Shown here: positions 21,761-33,460 of the stretch, piece by piece
Position numbering within the stretch: position 1 is the stretch's first letter
Layout of the letters: each line of letters begins with the position of its first letter
Assembly (NCBI RefSeq): GCF_000001735.4
Contig: NC_003075.7
Location: forward strand, 2,853,001-2,917,000
Direction of reading: 5' to 3'
From: Arabidopsis thaliana
Lineage: Eukaryota > Streptophyta > Magnoliopsida > Brassicales > Brassicaceae
DNA: 64,000 nucleotides
Notes under the pieces: generated by a model
Told to the model about the DNA's origin: nothing
The model's database searches: none
The model's input: the letters and a program-made list of their open reading frames with translations, nothing else
Translations under genes and position numbers: made by a program

Positions 21761-22954
21761 TGAAACAACCCAACCCATTTTTTTAAAATAAATTAAATAT
21801 TCCCATAAATATCTAATTAAACCAACCAATAAAATAACAATTAAACCGCAAATCAAAAATAACATTTTATGAATCACTAAATAATTTGACCAACAAAACC
21901 AAGAATAACTAACAATCCTAACTGGGTTCCAATAACCAAAAACACCAAAAATAAAACAAACGAGTTCCTAGATCATCCTCTCTTCCTTGCCATGATTCAA
22001 CGATCACACTTTATCTTTACCTGCATCAACAACACAATGAGATGCGTAAGTATTATCATAAATACTTAGTGAGTCGATCCTCCCATCTACGAGCTATACA
22101 CACAAGCAAATAAAAGGGTATAATCACAAACACAATACAAACAAACCAGTCATTGAACAATTCACCCAAAACACATTCACCACACCTACATATCATCACA
22201 CAAAACAAATTACACAACCCAATCGCTCAGATAAGCTCATGGTCACGCACTCACCTTAACAAATTGATTCTAATAACAATTAAACTCAGGAGAGACTCTC
22301 CTTGCGTCTGAAACAGTCCAGAAACGTCGTACAACAAGTCACAACCAAAAGAAACCTTGAAGCAAACTGGACAAGAAAAACAGAAACAAACAACCTCAAA
22401 CACGAAACCCTAAAATACAAAGTAACCGTTAACTATTAAATCGCTCCGGTCAAACGTTAGCCCTAGACGTCACGAAGCTTCCCACAAAATATCGTCCTGA
22501 TCGGAAAACAGACGAGACCACGATCTCAATTTCAATCCCCGCTGGTCCTAATTCGCGTCTGAGAAAACGTGTCTCACGAAACTGCGAATAACTCAACCAA
22601 TTGTAATCCAAATCAAGTTCTGTAAACTGGAGAATAACAATAAACGACTTGGAAATAACTCTACCTAATTTTGTTACCTTTTACCACGATTTGATATGAC
22701 GAAACAGATTTCTCCCAAACCCTAACGATTCTGCTCATTCTCCTTCTCTCTCTTTTTCTCCTTTATAAAACGAAAAGTGGCTAACTAAAACCCTAATTTC
22801 GAGTTTCTTTCTTTTATATGCACACTATAGGGTTTCCAATTAACCCAACCAATTAAACCGGACGATTTAAAAACAAACCCTAACCGATTTTCCGGTTCAC
22901 GGGCGTTACAATTGAAACAAACCCTAACCGATTATCCGGTTCACGGGCGTTACA
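21761..22954 (-). repeat. 5' LTR of the Tekay-type element with a 44-bp terminal duplication
   Basis: 21761-22910 is a full 1150-bp LTR matching the left one. It is followed by 22911-22954, which repeats the outer 41 bp of the LTR after the trinucleotide ATT. The TCTGC duplication comes after this extra piece, so it was part of the inserted DNA. Confidence 0.9.
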
Positions 22955-22959
22955 TCTGC
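22955..22959. repeat. Target-site duplication (right), TCTGC
   Basis: Matches 14752-14756. Confidence 0.9.
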
Positions 22960-23145
22960 CGCATGGAAATCATCGGGATCACTGTACACGCTGTAATATT
23001 AGCATCTTTGAGGGCATCCGTCCGGTAGACTATGTTTCTTCCACGAGGCCTTGAAGTTAAGAGAGGTCTGAGGTACCACCAACATTTGTTAGCCATTTTT
23101 GGCTATCTTGGCTAGCAAATCGTCAGGTATATTTGGTGTAGACAT
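22960..23145 (-). pseudogene. Host-type gene remnant, 5' part
   Basis: Minus-strand ATG at 23145 starts MSTPNIPDDLLAKIAKNG, an F-box-like N-terminus, followed by a stop. A shifted frame gives CWWYLRPLLTSRPRGRN and VYRTDALKDANI, and the first frame resumes as SDPDDFHA at the Tekay border. Joined across the insertion, this last frame is in register with the 3' part at 14367-14756. At least two small indels make it a pseudogene apart from the insertion. Confidence 0.55.
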
Positions 23146-24637
23146 ATCTTAGAATTACGTATTTCAAAAATAATGAAATTCCTACTCTTAAATAAACAAC
23201 AATGAATAGTCGGGTAAGTTATGGTTGTAGATAATGCAATCTTAGGTAACTAATAATGTAGTGAAGGATTGTCATATCAACTATATTATTAATTGGAAAT
23301 CATTGGGAAACTTTACAACCTTTGAAGAGTAGTTTTTTATAATGTCTAAGACTAAATCAAGTATTCGTCCATGGGTATACTGGTCATTTAACATATTGAA
23401 AAAAACGCGGAACTATTTCGAATCCCTGATCTATTATCGGGCCAGTCGTATTCAAAGATTGGTACACTGGACTATATGGGCCAATGATTCCAAATATGAC
23501 CCAATAACACGACACTCCCCTGCACGCAAATAAATAGCAACTATTTAGATTCAAAAACTAATGGCAATCAACAATAAAATCTTAGCTAAACGAATATATT
23601 CTTATCCCATAATATCCGTTTTCCAATGCAAAAATACAGCAACAACACCACATTCGAATTCATATTAACAGATATTTATTCTATAACGCAATCAACAATA
23701 AATCGTAACTTTCAAAAGATACCATATATATATCTCTTAACTAATTAACATTTCTGAATATCTACATATCATATTTAAGCTTTCCGAATATTTCTTGCCT
23801 TTGTACAGAATATAGATTCATCTCCTAAACTAATTATCATTTGACAATATACTGACTTACCAAAACTAATCCATTTAATTAAATTGATCCTTTTGCAGAA
23901 AGAATATACCTTATCATAACTTATTCGGTAATATCCTAATAAACTGAAAAATATTCTCTCAACCTAACCTAATGCTCCACGAGATTGATTTAGTAATTAG
24001 TATAAATATATGCCCAATATTTTCAAGAACAATACACTCACCTTCAAAAGTTGAACAACTGTTTCTCATCACTCATAATTTTTTAAAAAATTAATTGATA
24101 CCAAATTAATTTATACTAAATTAGGTTTGATTCACTCACCTTCAACGTTTACCAAATTAATCAAAGATTAGTAACAAGTTTGATTCCTCTCACTATAAAT
24201 TATTGATTGAGGAAACAAATGGTCTAACATTTCTTTGTCTAGCTCTTCTTTTGATTTATTTGTCTAGCTCTTCTTTGCATTAGGCAAGCGTTGGTGTTAT
24301 TAAATGAGTAATGAAGAGAAGAAATGATATTGCAGCCAAATCGCATATGTTAATTTTATGTTACTTTATTTTCTAATCAGGTTAACTTTGTTTTCTAAAA
24401 GTTTTCAGTCTAATTAACTTCAGATTAAGTATTATGAAGTTAACAATTTCATATATACAACATTTAGGTTTGTTACTGCTTATCAAACAATAGGATAATA
24501 TAGTTTATGGAAGCAAGCAATTTATTATAATCAAAACCATCGACATACAATGATAAAACAAAGTGAACTATGTTTATTCATCAAATTCGAATAGGTGAAG
24601 AGTAGGTACTTAGCAACTTCAACAGTTAAGAATAACA

Positions 24638-24679
<42 letters not shown>

Positions 24680-25455
24680 TTTTAGCAACTAAACAAAGGT
24701 ATTATTGTACTTAACATCAAACTAATCTTTTTCATTTAGCTTTCTGTGAAGTTCCAAAGACTAATCTTTTTCATTTAACATTCTTAGAAACAAGTGACGA
24801 TGTATAATTTAGGTGAGGAAAACTTTTCAAGTCAAAGGAATCTTTACATTTAGAATTCTGGAAATCTCCAAGGTGAACATCTAAGCCTTCTATCGTGTTT
24901 CGAGTAGCTTATTATCAAGAAATTTTAGTTCGGAACACGGGAAATTGTAGCACATAATGATTTTGTTAGCTGTAGTGTTAAAAGAAAACGAAATCAAATC
25001 CGTCTCATTTGATCTACGACTATATATAGATTTCAAAATAATTACCCATAGCAGATCCTGTTTTTTGACAATTCTTGGGGACGATCTATTATCAAACAAA
25101 TTATTTCAAAGATTATAAATTTAATCGACAGATTTGAAAACAAAAAAAACTAATATATGATGCAACAAAAAACATACTTCTTTATAGAACTAAATCTGTA
25201 AAGTATATACAAAGTATAACAGAGACTAAAATAGGTGGATTATCTGTGAATTTTGCTACAGATTTGTCGATCGACCGACAATGTTCAACAATTTGGGTTT
25301 GCACCAAAAGACAACGTGTCTTCAAACAATAATTTAATTATCTGTCCAAAATAAGAAAAACATAATTCATTACAAACATAATTCATTACTAAATCAATTA
25401 CAAAACATTATTCGGCCCAATATATAAATGTTTTTCGGCCCATACCAAAATATCC
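23146..25455. other. AT-rich region without recognisable gene
   Basis: About 2.3 kb of AT-rich sequence. Short open frames (23342-23533 plus, 24890-25099 minus) show no known domain. A (TA)n microsatellite lies at 24639-24680. I see no terminal repeats that would define an element. Confidence 0.6.
24639..24680. repeat. (TA)n microsatellite
   Basis: Uninterrupted TA dinucleotides followed by TGTATATATT, about 42 bp. Confidence 0.95.
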
Positions 25456-25597
25456 CAAACCTGTTATTGCTTGGCTTGACTCTGTAAACTCTGATTGCAT
25501 CTTGATTGCTAGCATCACACCCATTTAGATTGACAACATAAAATACTACAACGACAGGATAGTGTTTTAGGATTAATTGACTAAAAACCTATTATCA
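25456..25597 (+). repeat. Truncated 5' LTR of element B
   Basis: The last 142 bp of an Athila LTR (from CAAACCTGTTATTGCTTGG to ACCTATTATCA) matches 39000-39145 of element C. The rest of the LTR is missing; upstream sequence is unrelated. Confidence 0.85.
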
Positions 25598-25600
25598 ATT

Positions 25601-25613
25601 TGGCGCCGTTGTC
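25601..25613 (+). promoter_or_regulatory. Primer-binding site of element B (tRNA-Asp type)
   Basis: TGGCGCCGTTGTC, three bases after the LTR end; the typical Athila primer site, complementary to the 3' end of tRNA-Asp. Confidence 0.85.
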
Positions 25614-25742
25614 AATTGGGTGTTTGTTTGTTATATTTAAGATTTCAGACTTGCTTACATCAAGTTCTTTTTCAATTTTCACTTCAAGTACTAACTGTGT
25701 GTTTTTCTTGTTGTCTTCTTGATCCAGGTACACCTCTCCTGT

Positions 25743-27600
25743 ATGCGAACTCGATCAACCGGCAACCATAACCTGCTTTTCAACGATAACATTGATCGCA
25801 TAGCTCGCGAACTAAGAGAAAGGAGAAACATAGTCGACCTTGTACAACACCAACAACCACTTGAAATGGCTGATGAACAAAATCAACAAAATGGACCTGC
25901 GAACATTGGTGCTAGAGATGCACTAAGGGATCACCGTTTGAGGATGGGAATTGCACCTCCTGCTATCCAGAACAACAACTTCGAGATTAAGAGAGGTCTC
26001 ATCTCGATGATTCAGGGGAACAAGTTCCATGGTCTGCCTATGGATCAAATCGACCATTTGGATGAATTTAATAGGCTCTATCACCTAACCAAAATCAACG
26101 GTGTCAGTGATGACCGATTCAATCTCCGGTTGTTTCCATTCTCCTTGGGCGACAAAGCACACATCTGAAAAAAGAATTTGCCCCATGACTCAATCACCAC
26201 CTGGGATGATTGCAAGAAGGCCTTTCAGGCAAAGTTTTTCTCCAACGCCAGAACTGCAAGACTCAGAAATGAGATTTCTGGTTTTTCACAGAAGACTGGT
26301 GAAAGCTTCTGTGAAGCATGGGAGCGTTTCAAGGGTTATACCAACCAATGCCCTCATCATGGCTTCAAGAAAGCCTCTCTGCTCGGCACTCTATATAGAC
26401 GTGTTCTACCATGGATCATAATGCTTCTGGATACTACAAGCAATGGGAATTTCCAGAATAAAAATGTTCAAGAAGACTGGGAATTGGTTCAGAATTTAGC
26501 TCAGTCAGATGGAAATTACAACGAGGACTGCGACAGGACCATCAGAGGAACAATCGACTTTGATGACAAACATAGGAAGGAGAATAAAGCTCTGAATGAC
26601 AAGCTGGATAGGATTCTTCTTAGCCAGCAGAAGCATGTGCACTTCCTTGTTGATGATGAGCAGTATCAGGTCCAAGATGGGGAGGGGAACCAGTTAGAAG
26701 AAGTTAGCTACATCAACAATCAAGGTGGCTACAAAGGGTACAACAACTTCAAGACTAACAACCCCAACCTCTCTTACCGAGGCACCAATGTTGCTAATCC
26801 ATAGGATCAAGTGTATCCTCCACAACAAGTGCATGGTGAGAGCAAACCCTTTGTTCCCTACAACCAAGGCTTTGCTCCTAAGCAGCCATTTCAGAAGAAC
26901 TACCAGCCGCAACCACCACTTGGGTTTGCACCTCGGCAACACCAAGGTCCTTCTGCTCTTGATACTGACATGAAACAAATGCTACAACAGCTACTCCAAG
27001 GACAAGCATCTGGCTCCATGGAGATTGTTAAGAAGATATCTGAATTACACAATAAGCTGGACTGTAGCTACAATGATATAAATGTCAAGGTGGAGACACT
27101 GAATTCCAAAGTCCGATCCTTGGAGGGATATTCTACATCTACTTCCGCTCAGAAACAGACAAGCCAACTTCCAAGAAAAGCGATTCAGAATCCAAAAGAT
27201 TATGCTGATGCTCATGGTATCACCCATCATAATGGAAAAGCACTTCCAATCAGAGAGGAACCTAAAACAGTCACTGAGGACAGTGAAGATAATGATGGGG
27301 AGGATATCAGTCTCAGTAAAGATCAAGTCGAAAAACAACTCGAGCAGGCACTCGACCAGTCACTTGACCAACCACTCGAGCATCCACTAGACCACGTTAC
27401 TCGACCACCATTCCCACTAACATCACCAACTGCTCCAAAACTAGTTTCTCTCACGAACAAAGAAAAGGTCTTTGTTCCTCCTCCTTACAAACCCCATCTT
27501 CCATTTCCTGGCCGTCACAAGAAAGCACTGGCAAATAAGTATAGAGCTATGTTTGCCAAGAACATCAAGGAAGTAGAGTTAAGGATACCTCTTGTCGACG
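25743..27600 (+). pseudogene. Gag of Athila element B
   Basis: Starts near ATG 25743 ([19 protein letters not shown]). The retrotransposon gag core follows: [74 protein letters not shown]. Then comes a coiled, charged C-terminal part ([20 protein letters not shown]). Stops: TGA at 26166-26168 (element C has TGG, Trp) and TAG at 26803-26805 (element C has CAG, Gln). From 26811 the frame is open to 27869 into the protease. No zinc knuckle is seen. Confidence 0.82.
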
Positions 27601-28294
27601 CTCTAGCACTTATCCCGGATTCCCACAAGTTTCTGAAAGACTTGATCGTGGAGAGAATTCAAGAAGTGCAACGGATGGTAGTATTGAGTCACGAATGCAG
27701 TGCGATTATACAGAAGAAGATCATTCTAAAGAAGCTTAGTGATCCTGGTTCATTCACTCTACCATGCTCTTTAGATCCATTGGCTTTCAACAGATGCCTA
27801 TGTGATTTAAGAGCACCAGTCAGTCTCATGCCACTCTCCGTTGCCAAAAGATTGGGGCTCACTCAATAGAAATCTTGCAACATATCCCTTATCTTAGCTG
27901 ACAGATCAGTAAGGATCCCTCATGGTTTACTTGAAAACCTACCAATCAGGATTGGAGCTGTAGAGATACCACAGACTTTGTAGTCCTAGAAATGGATGAA
28001 GAGCCCAAAGACCCTTTGATTTTGGGAAGATCGTTCTTAGCAACTGCAGGAGCTATTATTGATGTCAAGAAAGGGAAGATCGATCTAAACCTTGGCAAAG
28101 ATTTTAGGATGACCTTTGACGTCAAAGATGCAATGAAGAAGCCTACTATAGAAGGGCAACTCTTTTGGATCGAAGAGATGGATCAGTTAGCTGAAGAGTT
28201 ACTGGAAGAGCTTGCAGAAGAAGATCACCTTAATAGTGCTTTGACCAAGAATTGTGAAGATGGATTTCTGCATTTGGAGACTTTGGGCTACTAG
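27601..28294 (+). pseudogene. Protease region of element B, active site changed
   Basis: Follows gag in frame: LPCSLDPLAFNRCLCDL then RAPVSLMPLSVAKRLGL. The conserved D-L-G-A has become D-L-R-A (AGA at 27809-27811; element C has GGA), so the protease should be inactive. A stop comes at 27868-27870. A later frame (27992-28294) has [19 protein letters not shown]. Confidence 0.78.
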
Positions 28295-30100
28295 AAGCTG
28301 TTAGATTCACATAAAGTGATGGAAGAATCAGAACCCTTTGAAGAATTGAATGGGGCAGCAATAGAGGTAATGGTTATGAATGAAGAATAGTCAACAAAGG
28401 TTCAACCTGCTCACTTGAAGACATACTCGACCAGTCACTCGACCGCATCTATCAGTGACACTATGGAGCTGATCATTCTAACTTCAGATGACTGGTCTGT
28501 ACTTAAAGCACCGAAGGTTGATCTCAAACCACTTCCTCAAGGTCTGCGGTACAAATTCCTTGGTTCAAACTCTACTTACCCTATGATCGTTAATGCTGAG
28601 TTAAATGATGATGAAGTGAACCTGATGTTGTCTGAACTTAAAAAGTATAGAAGAGCAATTGGTTATTCATTATCTGACATTAAGGGAATTTCAGCTAGTT
28701 ATGCAATTATAGGATCCATCTTGAAAACGAATCTTATTCTAGTATTGAACCACAAAGGAGGTTAAATCCTAATTTGAAAGAAGTAGTGAAAAAAGAAAAT
28801 TTGAAACTGCTTGATGTTGGTGCCATATACCATATTTCTGATAGTACTTGGGTTTCTCCAGTGCATGCGTCCCTAAAAAAGGTGGAATGACTGTTGTTAA
28901 AAATGAAAAGGATGAATTGATCCCGACTAGAACTATAACTGGGTATAGATGTGTATTGATTATAGAAAGCTAAATACTGCATCTAGGAAAGATTATTTTC
29001 CTTTACCATTCATTGATCAAATGCTTGAACTCTTAGCTAATCACCCATACTATTAATTTCTTGACTGATATAGTAGTTTCTTTCAAATACTAATTCACCC
29101 TAATGATCAAGAGAAAACTACTTTCACATGTGCTTATGGAATTTTTGCCTATAAGAGAATGCCATTTGGTTTATGCAATGCTCCTGCAACGTTTCAGAGG
29201 TGTATGACCTCTATATTTTCGGATTTAATCGAGGAGATGGTGGAGGTCTTCATGGATAATGTTTTGGTCTATGGCCTCTCCTTCTCCTCATGTTTGTTGA
29301 ATCTTAGCAGGGTATTGACCAGGTGCGAAGAGACTAATCTTGTTCTCAATTGGGAAAAGTGTCATTTCATGGTGAAGGAAGGCATAGTGTTGGGTCACAA
29401 GATATCAGAGAAGGGTATAGAGGTTAAGAAGGGAAAAATCAAAGTGATGATGCAGTTGCAGCCACCAGAAACTGTCAAAGACATCAGAAGTTTCTTTGGT
29501 CATGCTGAGTTCTACAGGATATTTATTAAAGATTTCTCCAAGATAGACAGGCCGTTAACTAGACTATTGTGCAAGGGGACCAAGTTAGAATTCTATGAGA
29601 ATTTCCTCAAATCCTTTCACACCGTCAAGCAAGCTTTGGTATCTGCTCCTGTTGTTCGAGCTCATAATTGGGACTATTTGTTCGAGATTATGTGTGATAC
29701 ATCGGATTACGTCGTAGGAGCTGTACTAGGCCAGAGAATAGACAAGGAGCTTCACGTTATATATTACGCCAACTTGACGTTGGATGAAGCTCAAGGAAGA
29801 TATGCAACAACTGAGAAGGAGCTTCTAGCTGTTGTATTCACATTTGAGAAGTTCAGAAGCTATTTGATTGGATCCAAGGTCATTGTCTATACAGACCATG
29901 CAGCTTTAAAGCATCTGTATGCCAAGAAGGATACTAAACCAAGACTGTTGAGGTGGATACTTCTGCTACAAGAGTTTGAAATGGAAATAGTAGATAAGAA
30001 AGGGATTGAAAATGGTGCAGCTGACCATCTGTCAATTGAAGAACCTATTCCGATAGACGACTTAATGCCAAAAGAGCAACTCATGGTTATAAAATTCTTT
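28295..30100 (+). pseudogene. RT and RNase H of element B, RT active site changed
   Basis: The linker (28415-28765) and early RT motifs (GGMTVVKNEKDELIPTRT near 28891-28940) are broken by shifts. The frame is open from 29159: [20 protein letters not shown], then [12 protein letters not shown] where the FMDD pair should be; GAT AAT at 29255-29260 gives Asp-Asn. RNase H follows with [33 protein letters not shown] and [11 protein letters not shown]. The Asp-to-Asn change removes a metal ligand of RT. Confidence 0.85.
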
Positions 30101-31450
30101 GGTGGTAGTTACTGCGGGAAAGAGTTCCACCAACTGAATGCTGTTGAGGGAAGATCTCCGTGGTATGCTGATCACGTCAATTATTTGGCATGCGGAGTAG
30201 AGCCTCCCAACTTGACCAGTTATGAAAAGAAAAAGTTTTTCAGTGACATACACCATTACTACTGGGATGAGCCTTACCTCTACACCCTCTCCAAAGATAA
30301 GATCTTACAGGAGATGCATCTCAGAAGATGAGGTAGAAGGTATCCTGCTACATTGGCACGGCTCCGCCTTTGGTGGCCACTTTGCGATATTCAAGACAGT
30401 GTCAAAGATTCTGCAAGCAGGCTTTTCGTGACCAACAATGTTTAAGGACGCTCATGAGTTTGTCTTAAAATGTGATTCATGCTAGAGGAAGGGCAACATC
30501 AGCACGAGGAATGAGATGCCTCAGAACCCAATCTTGGAAGTGGAGATCTTTGATGTATGGGAAATCTATTTTATGGGTCCATTCCCATCTTCATATGGTA
30601 ACAAGTATATTCTGGTAGCCGTAGATTACGTATCAAAGTGGGTCGAAGCTATTGCCAGTCCTACTAACGATGCAAAAGTTGTGTTGAAGCTGTTCAAAAC
30701 CATAATCTTCCCGAGATTTGGAGTTCCAAGGGTAGTAATCAGTGAAGGTGGAAAGCATTTCATCAACAAGGTTTTTGAGAACCTCCTAAAGAAACATGGA
30801 GTAAGACATAAGGTCGCCACTCCTTATCATCCACAGACAAGCGGGAAGGTGGAAATCTCCAACAGGAATATAAAAACGATTCTAGAAAAGATTGTTCGGA
30901 TTACAAGGAAAGACTGGTCTGCAAAGCTCGATGACGCACTGTGGGCTTACAGGACTGCCTTCAAGACCCCCATTGGTACGACTCCCTTCAATCTTCTCTA
31001 TGGAAAATCCTGTCACCTACCTGTTGAGCTCGAGTACAATTATATGTGGGCGGTTAAACTACTGAACTTTGACATAAAAACCGCTTAGGAGAAGCGGTTG
31101 ATCCAACTTAATGACCTTGATGAGATCTGTTTAGAAGCTTATGAGAGCTCTAAGATATACAAGGAGAGGACCAAGCTTTTCCATGACAAGAAGATCATCA
31201 CCAAGGATCTCCAGGTTGGTGATCAGGTGTTGCTATACAACTCTCGCCTGAAACTCTTTCCAGGAAAGTTTAAGTCTAGATGGTTTGGTCCCTTCTGTGT
31301 TATTGAAGTCCGCCCTTATTAAGCAGTCACTCTAGCTGGTAAGAGTGGAGATTTCACAGTGAATGGTCAAAGGCTCAAGAAATACTTAGCAGATCAAATC
31401 CTTCTAGAGGTGACTTTGGCTCATCTCCAGGAACCTCTTGATGATTAAAG
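30101..31450 (+). pseudogene. Integrase of element B, two catalytic acids changed
   Basis: Zinc-binding part around 30330-30490 (ILLHWHGSAFGGHF, then LKCDSC) with stops. Core at 30516-31088: the first catalytic Asp is Tyr ([14 protein letters not shown] at 30567-30569), the second is Glu ([13 protein letters not shown] at 30744-30746). The Glu in [13 protein letters not shown] is kept. The C-terminal part follows after a TAG at 31086-31088: KLFHDKKIITKDLQVGDQVL and FKSRWFGPFCVIEV. Frame ends at about 31446. Confidence 0.85.
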
Positions 31451-31525
31451 GAGTAAGGAAGTCAAGCTAATGACTTAAAACAAGATCACTTGGGGGGGGA
31501 AGTCCCATGCCTTTCTTTGAACTAT

Positions 31526-32285
31526 TCACTCGACCACATTTATCAGCGACACTATGGAGCTGATCATTCCAACTTCAGATGACTGGTCTGAACTCAAAGC
31601 ACCGAAGGTTGATCTCAAACCACTTCCTCAAGGTCTGAGGTATGCATTCCTTGGTTCAAACTCTACTTACCCTGTGATCATTAATGCTGAGTTAAATGAT
31701 GATGAAGTGAACCTGCTGTTGTCTGAACTTAAAAAGTATAGAAGAGCAATTGGTTATTCATTATCTGACATTAAGGGAATTTCACCTAGTTTATGCAATT
31801 ATAGGATCCATCTTGAAAACAAATCCTATTCTAGCATTGAAGCACAGAGGAGGTTAAATCCTAACTTGAAAAAAGTAGTGAAAAATAAATTTTGAAACTG
31901 CTTGATGCTGGTGTCATATACCCTATTTCTGATGGTACTTGGGTTTTTCTAGTGCATGCGTCCCTAAAAAAGGTGGAATGACTGTTGTTAAAAATGAAAA
32001 GGATGAATTGATCCCGACTATAACTCTTTCCAGGGAAGCTTAAGTCTAGATGGCTGGTCCCTTCTATATCACTGAAGTCCGCCCTTATTGAGCAGTCACT
32101 CTAGCTGGTAAGAGTGGAGATTTCACATTGAATGGTCAAAGGCTCAAGAAATACTTAGCAGATCAAATCCTTCCTGAGGTGACTTCGGCTCATCTCCAGG
32201 AACCTCTTGATGATTAAAGGAGTAAGGAAGTCAAGCTAATGACTTAAAACAAGCTCACTTGGGGGAGGGGGGGGGGGTTTAAGTC
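31526..32285 (+). repeat. Internally deleted tandem duplicate inside element B
   Basis: 31526-32023 repeats 28435-28932 (start of RT), and 32024-32285 repeats about 31250-31510 (end of IN). The second copy therefore lacks about 2.3 kb between the phrases GATCCCGACTA and ACTCTTTCCAGG. The order shows a tandem duplication of about 3.1 kb followed by a deletion in the right copy. Confidence 0.88.
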
Positions 32286-32289
32286 CCAT

Positions 32290-33408
32290 GCCTTTCTCTG
32301 TACATATTTTTGTTTTCCTTGTAATTTTTGATGCATTTTACTAGTGGTTTCAGGAGATAACTGCTAATGTTTAAGTGCAATGGATTCAACCTCAAAAATT
32401 CACTTGACCACATGATGTAGAGATCGAGTGTCTCTGTGCAATCGAGTATAAACAAGGTTTCAGTTGGAGCTTCAACATGTCACTCGATCACACTGGCCAC
32501 ATGCTGATGAGGAAATATAATCGAGTAAACTTGATGATTCTGAGCCTTTATACTCGACCTCGTACTCGACCGTAATAAGCCATATGGCGACCAGCGGTGG
32601 AAATCGAGTGTGTTGTTGTTTTGACCCAAAAATTCAACCTTATACTCGACCAATAGAGGCTACAGAGACTTACAGAGGATTTTAGGATTTCCTGAGGTTT
32701 TGCAGTCAACAGGGAACTGAGCTTAATGACAAAACAACATAGCGTGGACCACACGCGTTTTCTCACTGAGGATAAGATGGAGAGAGAAATACAAATTTAA
32801 TCTCCACCATTCCTTTTGAAATCGCCTTCATTCCTTCAAAACACTAAAGAAATTTACTCGACCTCTGAGGAAAATAAACACTTCGCCGCCTCTCAAGTTC
32901 ACCATCTCCAAGACTCGATTTCAACAAGATTACTCGACTGCTGCGGAAGAGAAGTATTTCACCGTCGCAATCGAGTACGCCGACTCGTCCTTGGTCGAGT
33001 AGCACCAGTTTTAACCCCATCGAAAGCACATTCATCCCCTCTGGAATCTAAGTAACTTCGAAGAGTCACTCGACAGCCGCTACGCCGCCGCAATCGAGTT
33101 CACCATCTTATTCACCATCGAGTAGAATCAGTTTGGCCGTCGAAACCTCAAGAACACTAGACCAGATTCAAGATTCCAAACGATAATTCCGGTTGACTGA
33201 GAGTTTACTCGATCGCTGGTGCTCTCATTTAGCAGATCCACTCGACATCACCAGTTTTACTCGACCACCACTCTATGCAACTTGATTCCAATCATGAAAG
33301 AAGAGCTTGTGAACACGTCAGCTTACTCGAGTACTGGGTTACACTCGACCAGTTTAGTCCTTTTTGTTAATTCTTGAGAACAATTCCGGTTTCATAGTTT
33401 TTTTTGAG
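32290..33408 (+). other. Motif-rich spacer between pol and ORF-1 (element B)
   Basis: No gene. Many ACTCGACC, ATCGAGT and GGTCGAGT motifs on both strands, as in 42480-43345 of element C. Short frames here are chance products of the motif. Confidence 0.65.
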
Positions 33409-33453
33409 ACTAACCTATTGACATTTGAGTTTTGAGTTCTCAATCTTTTTCAG
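33409..33453 (+). promoter_or_regulatory. Candidate branch point and 3' splice site before ORF-1 (element B)
   Basis: ACTAAC at 33409-33414, then a T-rich tract ending CTTTTTCAG at 33453, eight bases before the ORF-1 ATG at 33461. The same arrangement occurs in element C at 43373-43415. It would let ORF-1 be translated from a spliced RNA. Confidence 0.5.
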
Positions 33454-33460
33454 GATCATT

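Larger units (their letters stand above)
14757..22954 (-). mobile_element. Tekay/Del-type chromovirus (Ty3/gypsy), nearly full length, non-functional
   Basis: Complete structure on the minus strand: 5' LTR at 21761-22954, tRNA-Met primer site at 21746-21757, gag, PR, RT, RNase H, IN with C-terminal chromodomain, polypurine tract at 15907-15918 and 3' LTR at 14757-15906, flanked by TCTGC duplications. Domain order and the chromodomain after IN point to a chromovirus of the Tekay type. Both LTRs are 1150 bp by my count, differing by scattered substitutions and few indels. Several in-frame stops interrupt the single polyprotein, but catalytic residues of RT and IN are present. Confidence 0.9.

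Noticed and set aside
23342..23533. 63-residue plus-strand frame in the AT-rich region
   Set aside because: No recognisable motif and no repeated or conserved counterpart in the window.
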